From assembly GCA_902518955.1 (NCBI GenBank), contig CABYIR010000009.1:1-48275 (forward strand): a DNA stretch of 48,275 nucleotides, written 5' to 3'. Every line of letters begins with the position of its first letter. Positions within the stretch are counted from its first letter, which is position 1. Source of the DNA: an uncultured Pelagibacteraceae bacterium. Its GTDB lineage: Bacteria > Pseudomonadota > Alphaproteobacteria > Pelagibacterales > AG-422-B15. A program made the translations under genes and the position numbers. The notes under the pieces were generated by a model. The model ran no database searches, had not been told where the DNA came from, and saw only the letters and a list, made by a program, of their open reading frames with translations. Positions 10,412-18,859 of the stretch are shown one piece after another.

Positions 10412-10938
10412 TTTCAAAGAAACTAAAAAAAAGAATTAGAATAATAAAAAATTTTCCAGAGAAAGGAATTTTATTTCAAGACATAACTTCTATAACAGAT
10501 GATAACAAACTTTTCTCAGAAGTTATCAATGAAATAGTAAAGTATGCAAAGAAAAATAAAATAACAAAGATTGCTGGAATAGAAGCACGTGGATTTATTT
10601 TTGGATCTGCTTCCGCTGTAAAATTGAATATTCCATTCATACCAATTAGAAAAAAAAATAAACTACCAGGTAAAGTGTATAGCCAAAAGTATAAATTAGA
10701 ATATGGAAATGATGAAATACAAGTCCATCAAAACGCAATAGTAAAAAAAGATAAAATTTTAATTGTTGATGATTTAATCGCTACTGGTGGAACTGCATTA
10801 GCATCAGCAAAATTAATCAGCAAATTTACACCATTAAAAATCTGTTTCTTTTTTATTATTAATCTTCAAAATCTTGAGGGATTGAATAAAATTAAGAGAG
10901 ATTATGAAGTTAAAATTTTGTTGAATACGAACGGTTAG
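10408..10938 (+). CDS. apt: Adenine phosphoribosyltransferase Apt
   Basis: Apt salvages adenine to AMP using PRPP. The 176-residue protein shows [14 protein letters not shown] at 16-29, [10 protein letters not shown] at 57-66 (adenine pocket), the flexible-loop region [10 protein letters not shown] at 81-90, and the PRPP-binding signature [14 protein letters not shown] at 117-130. Length and motifs are normal for the family. The start overlaps the DUF255 stop by 4 bases. Its stop lies 3 bases from the convergent rho stop, leaving no room for a conventional terminator. Confidence 0.95.
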   Translation: MISKKLKKRIRIIKNFPEKGILFQDITSITDDNKLFSEVINEIVKYAKKNKITKIAGIEARGFIFGSASAVKLNIPFIPIRKKNKLPGKVYSQKYKLEYGNDEIQVHQNAIVKKDKILIVDDLIATGGTALASAKLISKFTPLKICFFFIINLQNLEGLNKIKRDYEVKILLNTNG

Positions 10939-10941
10939 AGC

Positions 10942-12207
10942 TTAATTTGATTTATTCATTGATTGAAAAAAATCTGCATTACTCTTGGTGTCTTTAAGTT
11001 TACTCAATAAAAACTCAATAGAGTCCATTGTTCCCATTGGATTAAGAATCCTTCTAAGGACGTACATTTTCTGTAGATCATCAGGAGCTAACAGTATCTC
11101 TTCTTTTCTTGTGCCAGACTTAGTAATATCAATTGCAGGGTATGTTCTTTTGTCAGCAACTTTTCTATCAAGAATAATTTCTGAGTTACCTGTTCCTTTA
11201 AACTCCTCAAAAATTACTTCATCCATCCTGCTGCCAGTATCAATCAGAGCTGTAGATATAATTGTAAGAGATCCACCATCCTCAATATTTCTTGCGGCCC
11301 CAAAAAATCTTTTTGGACGTTGAAGCGCATTAGCATCAACACCTCCAGTTAAGACCTTTCCTGAACTTGGCACAACTGTATTATATGCTCGACCTAAACG
11401 AGTAATCGAATCTAGTAATATGACAACATCTTTTTTATGTTCTACTAATCTTTTTGCTTTTTCAATAACCATCTCAGCAACTTGTACGTGTCTTGATGCG
11501 GGTTCATCAAAAGTTGAGCTTATAACTTCACCTTTTACAGACCGCTGCATATCAGTAACTTCCTCTGGTCTTTCATCAATAAGTAATACCATTAAATAAC
11601 ATTCTGGATGGTTTTCAGTTATTGAGTGAGCAATATTTTGAAGTAATACAGTTTTTCCAGTTCTTGGGGGAGAAACAATTAAAGCTCTCTGACCTTTACC
11701 TATTGGAGATACAAGATCTATAACTCTTGCACTTGCATCCTTTGATGGTTTTTCAGTTTCTAACTTAATTTGTTGATCTGGATAAAGTGGTGTTAAGTTA
11801 TCAAAGTTAATTTTATTTTTACTTTTTTCATTACCTTCGTAATTAATCTTATCAACCTTAAGCAATGCAAAGTATCGTTCTCCATCTTTTGGTGCACGAA
11901 TTGGACCCTCTACTGTATCTCCAGAACGCAAAGAAAATCTTTTAATTTGACTTGGACTTACATAAATATCATCTGGACCTGGAAGATAATTTGCTTCCAT
12001 GGATCTTAAAAATCCAAAACCATCTTGTAATACTTCTAAAACACCTTCACCATCAATTTCTTTTTTATCTGCAGCAAGATTTTTTAATATCGAGAACAAC
12101 ATGTCCTGAGTACGCATAGAACTGGCATTTTCCACTCCAAGCTCTTCGGCATATTCAAGTAGTTCTTTTGGGGTTTTTCTTTTTAGTTCTCTTAACTTGA
12201 GATTCAT
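10942..12207 (-). CDS. rho: Transcription termination factor Rho
   Basis: Rho is the hexameric RNA helicase that ends transcription at untranslated RNA. The 421-residue protein has the N-terminal helical domain ([19 protein letters not shown] at 8-26) and the RNA-binding cold-shock-like domain with GFGFLR at 63-68. Walker A is SPPRTGKT at 179-186 and Walker B is [16 protein letters not shown] near 260-275. The Q and R loops follow, in a well-conserved C-terminal half. Rho next to mnmE/hem genes near the origin is usual in alphaproteobacteria. The scarcity of hairpin terminators in this window suggests that Rho carries much of the termination load (inference). Confidence 0.98.
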   Translation of the reverse strand: MNLKLRELKRKTPKELLEYAEELGVENASSMRTQDMLFSILKNLAADKKEIDGEGVLEVLQDGFGFLRSMEANYLPGPDDIYVSPSQIKRFSLRSGDTVEGPIRAPKDGERYFALLKVDKINYEGNEKSKNKINFDNLTPLYPDQQIKLETEKPSKDASARVIDLVSPIGKGQRALIVSPPRTGKTVLLQNIAHSITENHPECYLMVLLIDERPEEVTDMQRSVKGEVISSTFDEPASRHVQVAEMVIEKAKRLVEHKKDVVILLDSITRLGRAYNTVVPSSGKVLTGGVDANALQRPKRFFGAARNIEDGGSLTIISTALIDTGSRMDEVIFEEFKGTGNSEIILDRKVADKRTYPAIDITKSGTRKEEILLAPDDLQKMYVLRRILNPMGTMDSIEFLLSKLKDTKSNADFFQSMNKSN

Positions 12208-12395
12208 AGTTTATGTTTTTCTTATAGTTAGTTTTGAGGTAATTATTTAAGGAAATTGCGTCGTGGGTGAAGAAGTAATAATTTAAAATCATACCTTTCG
12301 CAAGGCTAAAATGAATTTCTCAATAGTCTGATTTCATGAATTTTCGTTAAATAATTGATTAATAAGTAAAAAATTTATAAAATTTTTTGCTTTTG
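12208..12395 (-). promoter_or_regulatory. rho leader / hemG-rho intergenic region
   Basis: This 188-base gap is one of the longest in the window and lies upstream of rho on the minus strand. On that strand I see TTGCGA, a 17-base spacer and TATTAC, a plausible but weak sigma-70 promoter followed by an untranslated leader of roughly 70 bases. rho leaders are often sites of autogenous Rho control in other bacteria. That role is only an inference here; no conserved RNA structure was recognised. Confidence 0.25.
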
Positions 12396-12920
12396 TTATT
12401 TATTTATTAATCGATCAGCAAACAATTGGACATTATACCAGTTTGTAAAATCATATTTTCTAGATGTATCCGTTGGTCCGCCTGAAAGCCACATTATAAA
12501 TCTAATTATATGTTTATCAAAAAATTTATATTTTTTGTAATCTATCTCCCCAGCAAACACCTCCGTATGATCAGGTATCCAACCTGATTGCTTTAAGAAT
12601 TTTTTCATATATGGATTAGTCGATGGTGAGTTCTTTTCTGATTTTCTCGCTACTGCATTAACACTAAAAAAACAGGTTTCAGTCTTTTCTAAGGTTCTTC
12701 GATTTCTACTAATAAATTCGTATAATTCTTTTTTATGTTTTCCGTACCTAATACTTGCTCCAACTATAATTATATTATAATTAGATAAATCTTCAAAGTA
12801 TGCACCTGAAAGATCAAGAATTTTTATTTTATGCGTATCACTTAAGATATTAAATATCCGTTCACAAATTTTTTTTGTATGACCATCAGTTGTCGAAAAT
12901 ATAATTAGACAGCTTTTCAT
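12396..12920 (-). CDS. hemG: Flavodoxin-type protoporphyrinogen IX oxidase HemG
   Basis: HemG is an FMN-dependent enzyme that oxidises protoporphyrinogen IX to protoporphyrin IX, passing electrons to respiratory quinones. The 174-residue length matches E. coli HemG. The N-terminal FMN phosphate loop FSTTDGHTKKI is at about 8-18, and VGASIRYGKHKKEL near 54-67 matches the HemG core. SVNAVARKSEKNSPSTNPY near 86-104 lies in the long-chain insert that distinguishes HemG from ordinary flavodoxins, and SGGPTDTS near 145-152 is also HemG-like. It is 6 bases after hemH on the same strand and completes the pathway with hemE and hemH. This enzyme type is characteristic of gammaproteobacteria; alphaproteobacteria mostly use HemJ, so transfer is possible. 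Confidence 0.9.
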   Translation of the reverse strand: MKSCLIIFSTTDGHTKKICERIFNILSDTHKIKILDLSGAYFEDLSNYNIIIVGASIRYGKHKKELYEFISRNRRTLEKTETCFFSVNAVARKSEKNSPSTNPYMKKFLKQSGWIPDHTEVFAGEIDYKKYKFFDKHIIRFIMWLSGGPTDTSRKYDFTNWYNVQLFADRLINK

Positions 12921-12925
12921 TTTAT

Positions 12926-13933
12926 TTATTCAAGTGTTTCTGTGTGCTTTTGAATAATTTTATTAAAACACTCAATTTGACCCTCGCTATCATTCAAACA
13001 CGGCACATATTCAAAATCATTGCCTCCAGCCTTCAAGAAAATTTCTTTATTTTCCTCATCGATTTCTTCGATGGTCTCTAAACAATCAACACTAAAAGCT
13101 GGGGCTATAACAAGGATATTTTTTACACCTAAAGATGGGAGCTCCTCCATTGTTTCACTTGTATAAGGCTTTAACCACTCAGCTCTACCAAAGCGAGATT
13201 GAAAGGTAGTCATATATTGGTCTTCTTTGAGTTTAAGTTTTTCTGCAACTAGTCTCGTAGTTTTTTGACAAAAACAATAATAAGGATCTCCTAAGTCAAA
13301 ATTTCTTTTAGGAATTCCATGATATGTAAAAACAATTTTATCTGGTGACTTATTTTTAATTCTTTCTCGTAGTGACTGAGCTAGTGCTAAAATATAACCC
13401 TCGTCGTCATGATAACCGTTCACAAAATTAAGTTTGGGGACCCATCTCCATTTAGACAATACTCTCGAAACTTCGTCAAAAATACTCCCTGTGGTTGTTC
13501 CTGAGTACTGAGGAAACATTGGTAAAACTAAAAGACTTTGACAGTTTTTGTTTTTTAGGGAAAGAAGTGTCTCTTCCATTTTTGGTTTGCCATATCGCAT
13601 AGCAAGCTCAATTTCAAAGTTTTTGGGTGCGGTTTTTTTAATTTTTTCAACAATTTTGTTTGAGTGAGTTAGAAGTGGTGAACCGTCATCTGTCCAGATT
13701 GATTTATATAGCCTTGCTGATTTCTGAGATCGGATTGGCACGATAATTAAATTAAGAATAAACCACCAAATAATCTTTGGTATTTCTACAACCCTACCGT
13801 CCGACAAAAACTCTTTTAGAAACCGGCCAACGTCACTAGCGCGATAACTATCTGGTGTTCCAAGATTACATAAAATAACACCAATCTTTTTTGGGTTTTC
13901 GTGCTTAAAACTGTCTTCACCTATAAACTTCAT
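12926..13933 (-). CDS. hemH: Ferrochelatase HemH
   Basis: HemH inserts ferrous iron into protoporphyrin IX, the last step of haem b synthesis. The 335-residue protein shows GVILCNLGTPDS at 18-29, LPMFPQYSGTTTGS at 137-150 and VFTYHGIP at 201-208 with the metal-pathway histidine His205. The acidic segment SVDCLETIEEI (about 283-293) carries the conserved glutamates lining the active site. It lies between hemE (7-base gap) and hemG (5-base gap) on the minus strand, so the three form a haem operon that reads toward rho. Confidence 0.97.
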   Translation of the reverse strand: MKFIGEDSFKHENPKKIGVILCNLGTPDSYRASDVGRFLKEFLSDGRVVEIPKIIWWFILNLIIVPIRSQKSARLYKSIWTDDGSPLLTHSNKIVEKIKKTAPKNFEIELAMRYGKPKMEETLLSLKNKNCQSLLVLPMFPQYSGTTTGSIFDEVSRVLSKWRWVPKLNFVNGYHDDEGYILALAQSLRERIKNKSPDKIVFTYHGIPKRNFDLGDPYYCFCQKTTRLVAEKLKLKEDQYMTTFQSRFGRAEWLKPYTSETMEELPSLGVKNILVIAPAFSVDCLETIEEIDEENKEIFLKAGGNDFEYVPCLNDSEGQIECFNKIIQKHTETLE

Positions 13934-13940
13934 TATATAA

Positions 13941-14927
13941 TTATAGATTACCCCTGATTTTATTAATTAGTTGTTTTACGTTGTCTATTGGTGTTTTTGG
14001 CAAAACGCCATGACCAAGGTTAAAAATATGTGGCTTATTTTTAAAGGCAAGTAAAATATTCTCAACTTCTTTGTTAAGATTATCCCCGCCGATTAAAAGA
14101 GTCTCAGGATTCAGGTTTCCTTGAAAGCACAGGTTTTGATTAAGTGATTCTAGTTTATGAAGATCAAATTGAGTATCTAATGATATACAATCAAGGTGTT
14201 TAATGTTTGAATAGCGTATATAATTCATTAGTGATGCCTCTCTGGGAAATCCTATATTATATGATCCAAGTTCTTTTAATGCAGAAAATATTTTATTTGC
14301 AGGATCCAGACACCAGGTTTCAAACTGCTCATCATTTAACAATCCAGACCAAGACTCAAATAATTGAAAAATATCAGCGCCCGATTTGATTTGATTGGCT
14401 GCATGTTCAATAATTAAATCTGTAAATATCGGAACAAGATTATTTATTTCTTTTTCTTTTTGTGTAATTAGTTTTTTATCAAAACCTTTTCTTGTTTCAC
14501 GATCAAACAAACAATAATAAATAGTAGACCATACCCCTCCCGAAAAACCGATAAGAGGTTGGTTACTTGTATCTTTAATTTTTTTTATTGCGTTATATAT
14601 AGGTTCTGCTTTCTTTATATCTACTTTACTCGATTTATCAAATTCAACTAATGGTCCGCTATTTTCACCGAATGATATTTGGCTTCCCATTAAATAGGGT
14701 ATAACTAAAATATCTGAGAATAGAATTGATGCATCTAAACTATATCGTTGTACAGGTTGCAAAGTAACCTCAACGATTGTTTGAGTATCTAGAAACATAC
14801 TTAATAAACTCTTGTGCTTTTTTTTAATCTCCAAGTATTCAGGTAAGTGTCTTCCCGCCTGTCTCATAAGCCAAACAGGTGTTTTCGTTGTTTTGTCTCC
14901 TTTAAGGTTATCTAATAGAATACTCAT
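13941..14927 (-). CDS. hemE: Uroporphyrinogen III decarboxylase HemE
   Basis: HemE decarboxylates the four acetate side chains of uroporphyrinogen III to give coproporphyrinogen III. The 328-residue protein carries the first signature PVWLMRQAGR at 17-26, the catalytic aspartate in ILFSDIL (Asp72), and the end motifs CFQGNLNPETLL and FNLGHGVLP. The second signature region, normally GFxGAPxT, reads GFSGGVWST at 127-135, so the usual proline is absent. Otherwise the protein looks functional. It is the first gene of the hemE-hemH-hemG run and its 5' end faces the candidate origin, as at the Caulobacter origin. Confidence 0.95.
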   Translation of the reverse strand: MSILLDNLKGDKTTKTPVWLMRQAGRHLPEYLEIKKKHKSLLSMFLDTQTIVEVTLQPVQRYSLDASILFSDILVIPYLMGSQISFGENSGPLVEFDKSSKVDIKKAEPIYNAIKKIKDTSNQPLIGFSGGVWSTIYYCLFDRETRKGFDKKLITQKEKEINNLVPIFTDLIIEHAANQIKSGADIFQLFESWSGLLNDEQFETWCLDPANKIFSALKELGSYNIGFPREASLMNYIRYSNIKHLDCISLDTQFDLHKLESLNQNLCFQGNLNPETLLIGGDNLNKEVENILLAFKNKPHIFNLGHGVLPKTPIDNVKQLINKIRGNL

Positions 14928-14995
14928 AAGTATATATATAAGGTAGTAGTTGTAGTTGCCCCTGTGTGTTTGTGGTTAACTTGTCTTTTTATTTT

Positions 14996-15004
14996 TTATC
15001 CACA
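14996..15004 (+). other. DnaA box, exact consensus
   Basis: TTATCCACA matches the high-affinity DnaA-box consensus at all nine positions. It is the strongest of the DnaA-like sites clustered between 14971 and 15086. Confidence 0.8.
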
Positions 15005-15053
15005 TTAAAAAACCCTAAAAAACTAATAAAAACAAGATAAAAACAAAATATTC

Positions 15054-15092
15054 ACACCTGTTGATAATAATTTTAGGAAAATCCACAGGTGT
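15054..15092. repeat. 8-base perfect inverted repeat inside candidate oriC
   Basis: ACACCTGT (15054-15061) and ACAGGTGT (15085-15092) are perfect reverse complements separated by 23 bases. The left arm overlaps two DnaA-like boxes. The arms could form a protein-binding operator or a small hairpin; their role is unknown. Confidence 0.6.
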
Positions 15093-15206
15093 ATAACCAC
15101 CACCTAAACACCTAATAAAAATAGATTATTTATATAAAAAACAAGACAATTAACATTTATAAAGAAATGTAAACAACATATATAAAGATACTAATATTTT
15201 ATTAAC

Positions 15207-15803
15207 ATGAATATACACCTTGCATCAAAAAGTGAAACCAGAGGAAAACTATTAAAAAACGCAAAAATTAGTTTTTCTAGAATAGATCATGGTGTTGATG
15301 AGGACGAGGTTAAAATTTCCCTTCAAAACCAACCACCAATAGAAATTGCTATTAAACTATCAGAACTCAAAGCAACACAACCAAAACCAGAAAACAAAGA
15401 AGACATAGTTATTGGCTCAGACCAGGTTTTAGATTTAGAAGGCAAGCTATTTAATAAAGCTAGGGACTTAGATGAAGCAAAATTACAACTTATAGAACTT
15501 AGTGGCAAAAAACACACCCTGATAACATCGACGGTAATAGCACAAAATAATAATATTATTTGGAGACATCTTGATAAATCTACACTTGTGATGAGATCTT
15601 TAACTACAAAAGAAATAGACAACTATCTGAACGAAGTTGATAAATCTATTTTAAACCTAGTGGGTGTTTACGCAATTGAACAAGAAGGAATAAAATTATT
15701 CGAAAAGATAGACGGTGATTTTTTTTCAATACAAGGACTATCTGTCACCCCATTAATAAATTTTCTAAGACAACATAATTTGATTTTAAATAATGAGAAA
15801 TAA
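15207..15803 (+). CDS. maf: Maf-family nucleoside triphosphate pyrophosphatase
   Basis: Maf proteins hydrolyse non-canonical or modified nucleoside triphosphates. The 198-residue protein shows the N-terminal LASKSETRGKLL at 5-16 (LASxSxxR pattern), the catalytic aspartate segment VIGSDQVLDL near 68-77, and a C-terminal GVYAIEQEG region near 151-159. In alphaproteobacteria two Maf genes are common; this one matches the copy next to aroE and coaE. It is the first plus-strand gene right of the candidate origin and overlaps aroE by 11 bases, so it leads an operon of maf-aroE-coaE-dnaQ. Confidence 0.93.
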   Translation: MNIHLASKSETRGKLLKNAKISFSRIDHGVDEDEVKISLQNQPPIEIAIKLSELKATQPKPENKEDIVIGSDQVLDLEGKLFNKARDLDEAKLQLIELSGKKHTLITSTVIAQNNNIIWRHLDKSTLVMRSLTTKEIDNYLNEVDKSILNLVGVYAIEQEGIKLFEKIDGDFFSIQGLSVTPLINFLRQHNLILNNEK

Positions 15804-16608
15804 TACAGCGGTTATTGGCCAACCCGTCGAACATAGCATTTCTCCAAAGATTCATAATTTTTGGATTAAAGAAAATAGAATTGAGGTTGGTGAGTATAAA
15901 AAGATATCTTTAAACAAAGAAGATGTGAAAAGTTTTCTAGAAAAATGTATGGTGGAAAACTATAGAGGATTAAATGTTACCGTGCCCCACAAAGAATTAG
16001 CTTTTGAATTATGTGATCAAGCTTCCCCAATGGCTGAAAAATTACAAGCTATAAACACTATTACATTTAGTGAAAATAAAATTATTGGAGATAACACCGA
16101 TCCAATAGGTTTTAAAAACTCTATATCGTCAAATAATCAAGCTAAGTATATTGAAAATAAAAAAGTACTAGTGATTGGAGCCGGAGGATCAGCACGATCT
16201 ATTATTTATCAATTACAATTGATGGGAGCAAACGTTGTCAACGCAAACAGAACAGAGAACAAAAGTGAAAAAATCAAAAAAAGCCTTAATATCAACTTTG
16301 ATATTTGTTCACTACAAGATATCTCTTCGATACTAAAAGAAATAGATTTCGTAGTTAATACAACTAGCCTTGGTATTAATGGAACAAACAATAATCTCGT
16401 TGATTTTGATTTATTAAAAGAAAACTCTTATGTTTATGATTTAATTTATAATCCAAAGAGAACACAATTTTTAATTAACGCAGAGCAAAAAGGTCATCAA
16501 GTTCAAAATGGGTTACAAATGTTAATTCTTCAAGCTGCAGCATCATTTAAAATCTGGCACGGTATTGACCCACAAATTTCTGATCAATTAATTAAAAGTT
16601 TGGAATAA
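15793..16608 (+). CDS. aroE: Shikimate dehydrogenase AroE
   Basis: AroE reduces 3-dehydroshikimate to shikimate with NADPH in aromatic amino acid synthesis. The 271-residue protein shows PVEHSISPKIHN at 11-22 (shikimate pocket serines), NVTVPHKE at 61-68 with catalytic Lys67, and GDNTDPIGF near 98-106 with the catalytic aspartate. The Rossmann loop VIGAGGSARS is near 126-135. It overlaps maf by 11 bases and precedes coaE by 2 bases. Confidence 0.97.
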   Translation: MRNNTAVIGQPVEHSISPKIHNFWIKENRIEVGEYKKISLNKEDVKSFLEKCMVENYRGLNVTVPHKELAFELCDQASPMAEKLQAINTITFSENKIIGDNTDPIGFKNSISSNNQAKYIENKKVLVIGAGGSARSIIYQLQLMGANVVNANRTENKSEKIKKSLNINFDICSLQDISSILKEIDFVVNTTSLGINGTNNNLVDFDLLKENSYVYDLIYNPKRTQFLINAEQKGHQVQNGLQMLILQAAASFKIWHGIDPQISDQLIKSLE

Positions 16609-16610
16609 TA

Positions 16611-17234
16611 ATGTTGCTTGTGGGTTTAACTGGTTCAATTGGTATGGGTAAGTCAACAACAGCATCAATGTTTAAAGATTTTAAATTTGCTGTCTACAAT
16701 GCGGATGACACGGTTCATTACATCTACGAAAATGATGAGATTATAATAAATAAAATAGAGAAATCATTTCCAGGATCGAAAGTGGATGGCAAGGTCAGTA
16801 GGGATGTTCTAAAAAATGAACTAAGCAAAAACCCAAAGAGATTTAAAGAACTTGAGTCCATTATTCATCCTGCAACTCGTCAATATCAAATATCATTTAT
16901 AAAACAAATGATAGAGAAAGAATGTATAGGATGTATTTTGGATATTCCCCTTTTATTTGAAACTGGTGGCGAAAAGTATATTGATGCCTCTGTAGTTGTA
17001 ACAGCTTCTGAAGAAACTCAGTATCGAAGGGTTATAACTGAACGTGGATTGGATGTAGATCTATTTCAACAAATATTAGCACAACAAATGCCTGACCAAG
17101 AAAAATGTGAAAGAGCAGATTATGTTATTTCGACAAACAATAATATGGACGCAACGAGAAAAGAAGTTGAAACTATTGTTGGTAAATTAGTTCTTCTTGA
17201 GCCAAAAGCATGGAATGATCATTATAACAAATGA
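16611..17234 (+). CDS. coaE: Dephospho-CoA kinase CoaE
   Basis: CoaE phosphorylates dephospho-CoA, the last step of coenzyme A synthesis. The 207-residue protein begins with the P-loop GLTGSIGMGKST at 5-16. It has YNADDTVHYIY near 29-39 (CoA-binding aspartates), ESIIHPATRQ near 82-91 and LDIPLLFETG near 109-118, all typical of the family. It lies between aroE and dnaQ in the conserved alphaproteobacterial order and overlaps dnaQ by 4 bases. Confidence 0.97.
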   Translation: MLLVGLTGSIGMGKSTTASMFKDFKFAVYNADDTVHYIYENDEIIINKIEKSFPGSKVDGKVSRDVLKNELSKNPKRFKELESIIHPATRQYQISFIKQMIEKECIGCILDIPLLFETGGEKYIDASVVVTASEETQYRRVITERGLDVDLFQQILAQQMPDQEKCERADYVISTNNNMDATRKEVETIVGKLVLLEPKAWNDHYNK

Positions 17235-17920
17235 GAGAAATTATTTTAGATACTGAAACGACAGGCCTTAACCCCAATGAGGGGCATAAGGTAATTGAAA
17301 TTGCGGCTATAGAAATCATCGACTTTTTACCGAGTGGAAAAACATTTCATAAATATATAAATCCCGAAAGGGATGTTCCTCAACAGTCAACAGATATCCA
17401 TGGTTTGACTATTGATTTTTTAAGCGATAAGAAAATTTTTAGAAAGATAGCTGATGAATTTTTAGAGTTTGTTTCTGATTCACCAATTATTGCTCATAAT
17501 GTAGATTTTGACATAGGGTTTTTAAATTATGAATTGTCAAATTGTGAAAAAGACAGATTAACGAACAAAACTATAGATACAGTAGCAATCGCGCGTGAAA
17601 AATTTCCTGGGCAGAGTGTTTCTTTAGATGCTTTGTGTAAACGATATAATATTAGTATTGCGGCTAGAGAAAAGCACTCAGCTATATTGGATACAGAACT
17701 TTTATCAAAAGTTTATATTGAATTACTGGATAAAAAAGAACCGACATTAGATTTGAATATTGATGCTAAAATTTTTGAAAATGATACTGAATTTGATGTA
17801 TCAAAATTTAAAAATAGAGAATTACCAATGCGTCTTTCAAAAGAGGAAGAAGAATTACACAAAGACTTTGTTGAAACTCTTGGTCCAAAAGCTATTTGGA
17901 AAAAAATTAACTCTAATTAA
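17231..17920 (+). CDS. dnaQ: DNA polymerase III epsilon subunit DnaQ (3'-5' exonuclease)
   Basis: DnaQ is the proofreading subunit of the replicative polymerase. The 229-residue protein carries the DEDDh exonuclease motifs: ExoI ILDTETTGL with Asp7 and Glu9, ExoII IIAHNVDFDIGFL near 88-100, and ExoIIIe KHSAILDTELL near 152-162 with the catalytic histidine and aspartate. The C-terminal tail of about 40 residues would contact the polymerase subunit. The gene closes the maf-aroE-coaE-dnaQ run, and its stop overlaps the convergent secB stop by 8 bases. Confidence 0.96.
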   Translation: MREIILDTETTGLNPNEGHKVIEIAAIEIIDFLPSGKTFHKYINPERDVPQQSTDIHGLTIDFLSDKKIFRKIADEFLEFVSDSPIIAHNVDFDIGFLNYELSNCEKDRLTNKTIDTVAIAREKFPGQSVSLDALCKRYNISIAAREKHSAILDTELLSKVYIELLDKKEPTLDLNIDAKIFENDTEFDVSKFKNRELPMRLSKEEEELHKDFVETLGPKAIWKKINSN

Positions 17921-18350
17921 TTGATTCTTCTTTTGTTTCTTTTTTCTGTTGATACAATTTTGCAAAGTTAACAGGGTCTAGTAGCAATGGCGGTAAACCA
18001 CCATCTGCATGAAGATCATAGATTATTCTTCTAGCAAATGGAAAAATTAATCTTGGGCACTCCACCAACAAATACACTTCTCTAATATCATCTGTAAGAT
18101 TTTCAATTTCAAAAATACCCACATATTTTAAATCGATAAGATATACACTTTTTTCATTTTGTATTGCTGCAATGTTAATATTTAGTTCAATTTCGAAAAC
18201 ATTAGTATCTTTTTGATTAGTTGCTTTTACATCTATGTTTGCTTTTATTTCTGGTTTCTCAGTTTGAGCTCGAAATGACATAGGACCTTGAGGATTTTCA
18301 AAAGATAAATCTCTGATAAACTGGGTTATAATTTTTGCTTGTACGTCCAT
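17913..18350 (-). CDS. secB: Protein-export chaperone SecB
   Basis: SecB keeps presecretory proteins unfolded and hands them to SecA. The 145-residue length is typical. Family patterns include IRDLSFENPQ at about 12-21, VYLIDLKYVGIFEIEN near 69-84 and the C-terminal LLLDPVNFAKLYQQ near 120-133. Being next to fxsA and opposite dnaQ is the standard alphaproteobacterial arrangement. It shares a base with fxsA upstream, so both are probably co-transcribed. Confidence 0.96.
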   Translation of the reverse strand: MDVQAKIITQFIRDLSFENPQGPMSFRAQTEKPEIKANIDVKATNQKDTNVFEIELNINIAAIQNEKSVYLIDLKYVGIFEIENLTDDIREVYLLVECPRLIFPFARRIIYDLHADGGLPPLLLDPVNFAKLYQQKKETKEESIN

Positions 18351-18793
18351 TAATTTTCGTCCTTATTATCCATTTCTTCAAATTCGCCTTCAATAGGATC
18401 ATTTATATCTTGTTTTGATCTATATGCAAAATTTGATCTATTTTGAATGACTAAGCTGATTAATGCTTTGCTAATAAAAAATCTTGTGACTGGGATCAAT
18501 CCCATGAACCCAATTGCGTCAGTAAAAAAACCAGGGATTAATAGTAGAATACCTGAGATCAATATTACAAAGCCATCGAATAAACTTCGAACCGGTAACT
18601 CTTGATTTTGGATTTCTGATTGCATTTTTCGTAACGTATGAAATCCTTGCTGTCTAACCAAATACAGGCCTATTCCAGCAGTTAAAAAAATTAACAATAT
18701 TGTATTTACGGTCCCCAATGCATCTCCAAATTGAATAAATAATGATATTTCAATGACTGGTAATACTATGAAAATTAACAATAAATAGATCAT
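18350..18793 (-). CDS. fxsA: FxsA family membrane protein
   Basis: FxsA is a small inner-membrane protein named for suppression of F exclusion of phage T7; its cellular role is not well defined. The 147-residue protein has the family N-terminus with PVIEISLFIQFG at 12-23, a first pair of membrane segments over about 1-50, and a third hydrophobic segment with ILLLIPGFFTDAIG near 81-94. The charged tail is poorly conserved. It precedes secB with one shared base and is divergent from the Tim44-like gene across a 66-base gap. Confidence 0.9.
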   Translation of the reverse strand: MIYLLLIFIVLPVIEISLFIQFGDALGTVNTILLIFLTAGIGLYLVRQQGFHTLRKMQSEIQNQELPVRSLFDGFVILISGILLLIPGFFTDAIGFMGLIPVTRFFISKALISLVIQNRSNFAYRSKQDINDPIEGEFEEMDNKDEN

Positions 18794-18859
18794 TTGTTAC
18801 TTATTTCTTATTGAAACTTTAATTTTAGTAGTTACATATAATACACTATAATAAAATAT

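Larger units (their letters stand above)
14928..15206. other. oriC: Candidate chromosomal replication origin (oriC)
   Basis: This 279-base gap between divergent hemE and maf is the longest non-coding stretch in the window. It holds an exact DnaA box (TTATCCACA, 14996-15004) and one-mismatch boxes at 14971-14979 (TTAACCACA on minus), 15048-15056 (ATATTCACA) and 15059-15067 (TTATCAACA on minus). There is also an 8-base inverted repeat, ACACCTGT at 15054-15061 and ACAGGTGT at 15085-15092. The flank 15111-15206 has only 14 G or C in 96 bases, suitable as an unwinding element. hemE next to oriC is established for Caulobacter and Rickettsia. The call is by context and motif; no skew was computed. 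Confidence 0.8.

Noticed and set aside
10985-11323. 112-residue plus-strand open frame opposite rho
   Set aside because: It is antisense to the conserved C-terminal half of rho, with no family resemblance.
14493-14501. Half parS-like TGTTTCACG in hemE
   Set aside because: The right half does not continue the palindrome (ATCAAACA instead of TGAAACA), so it is a chance half-site.
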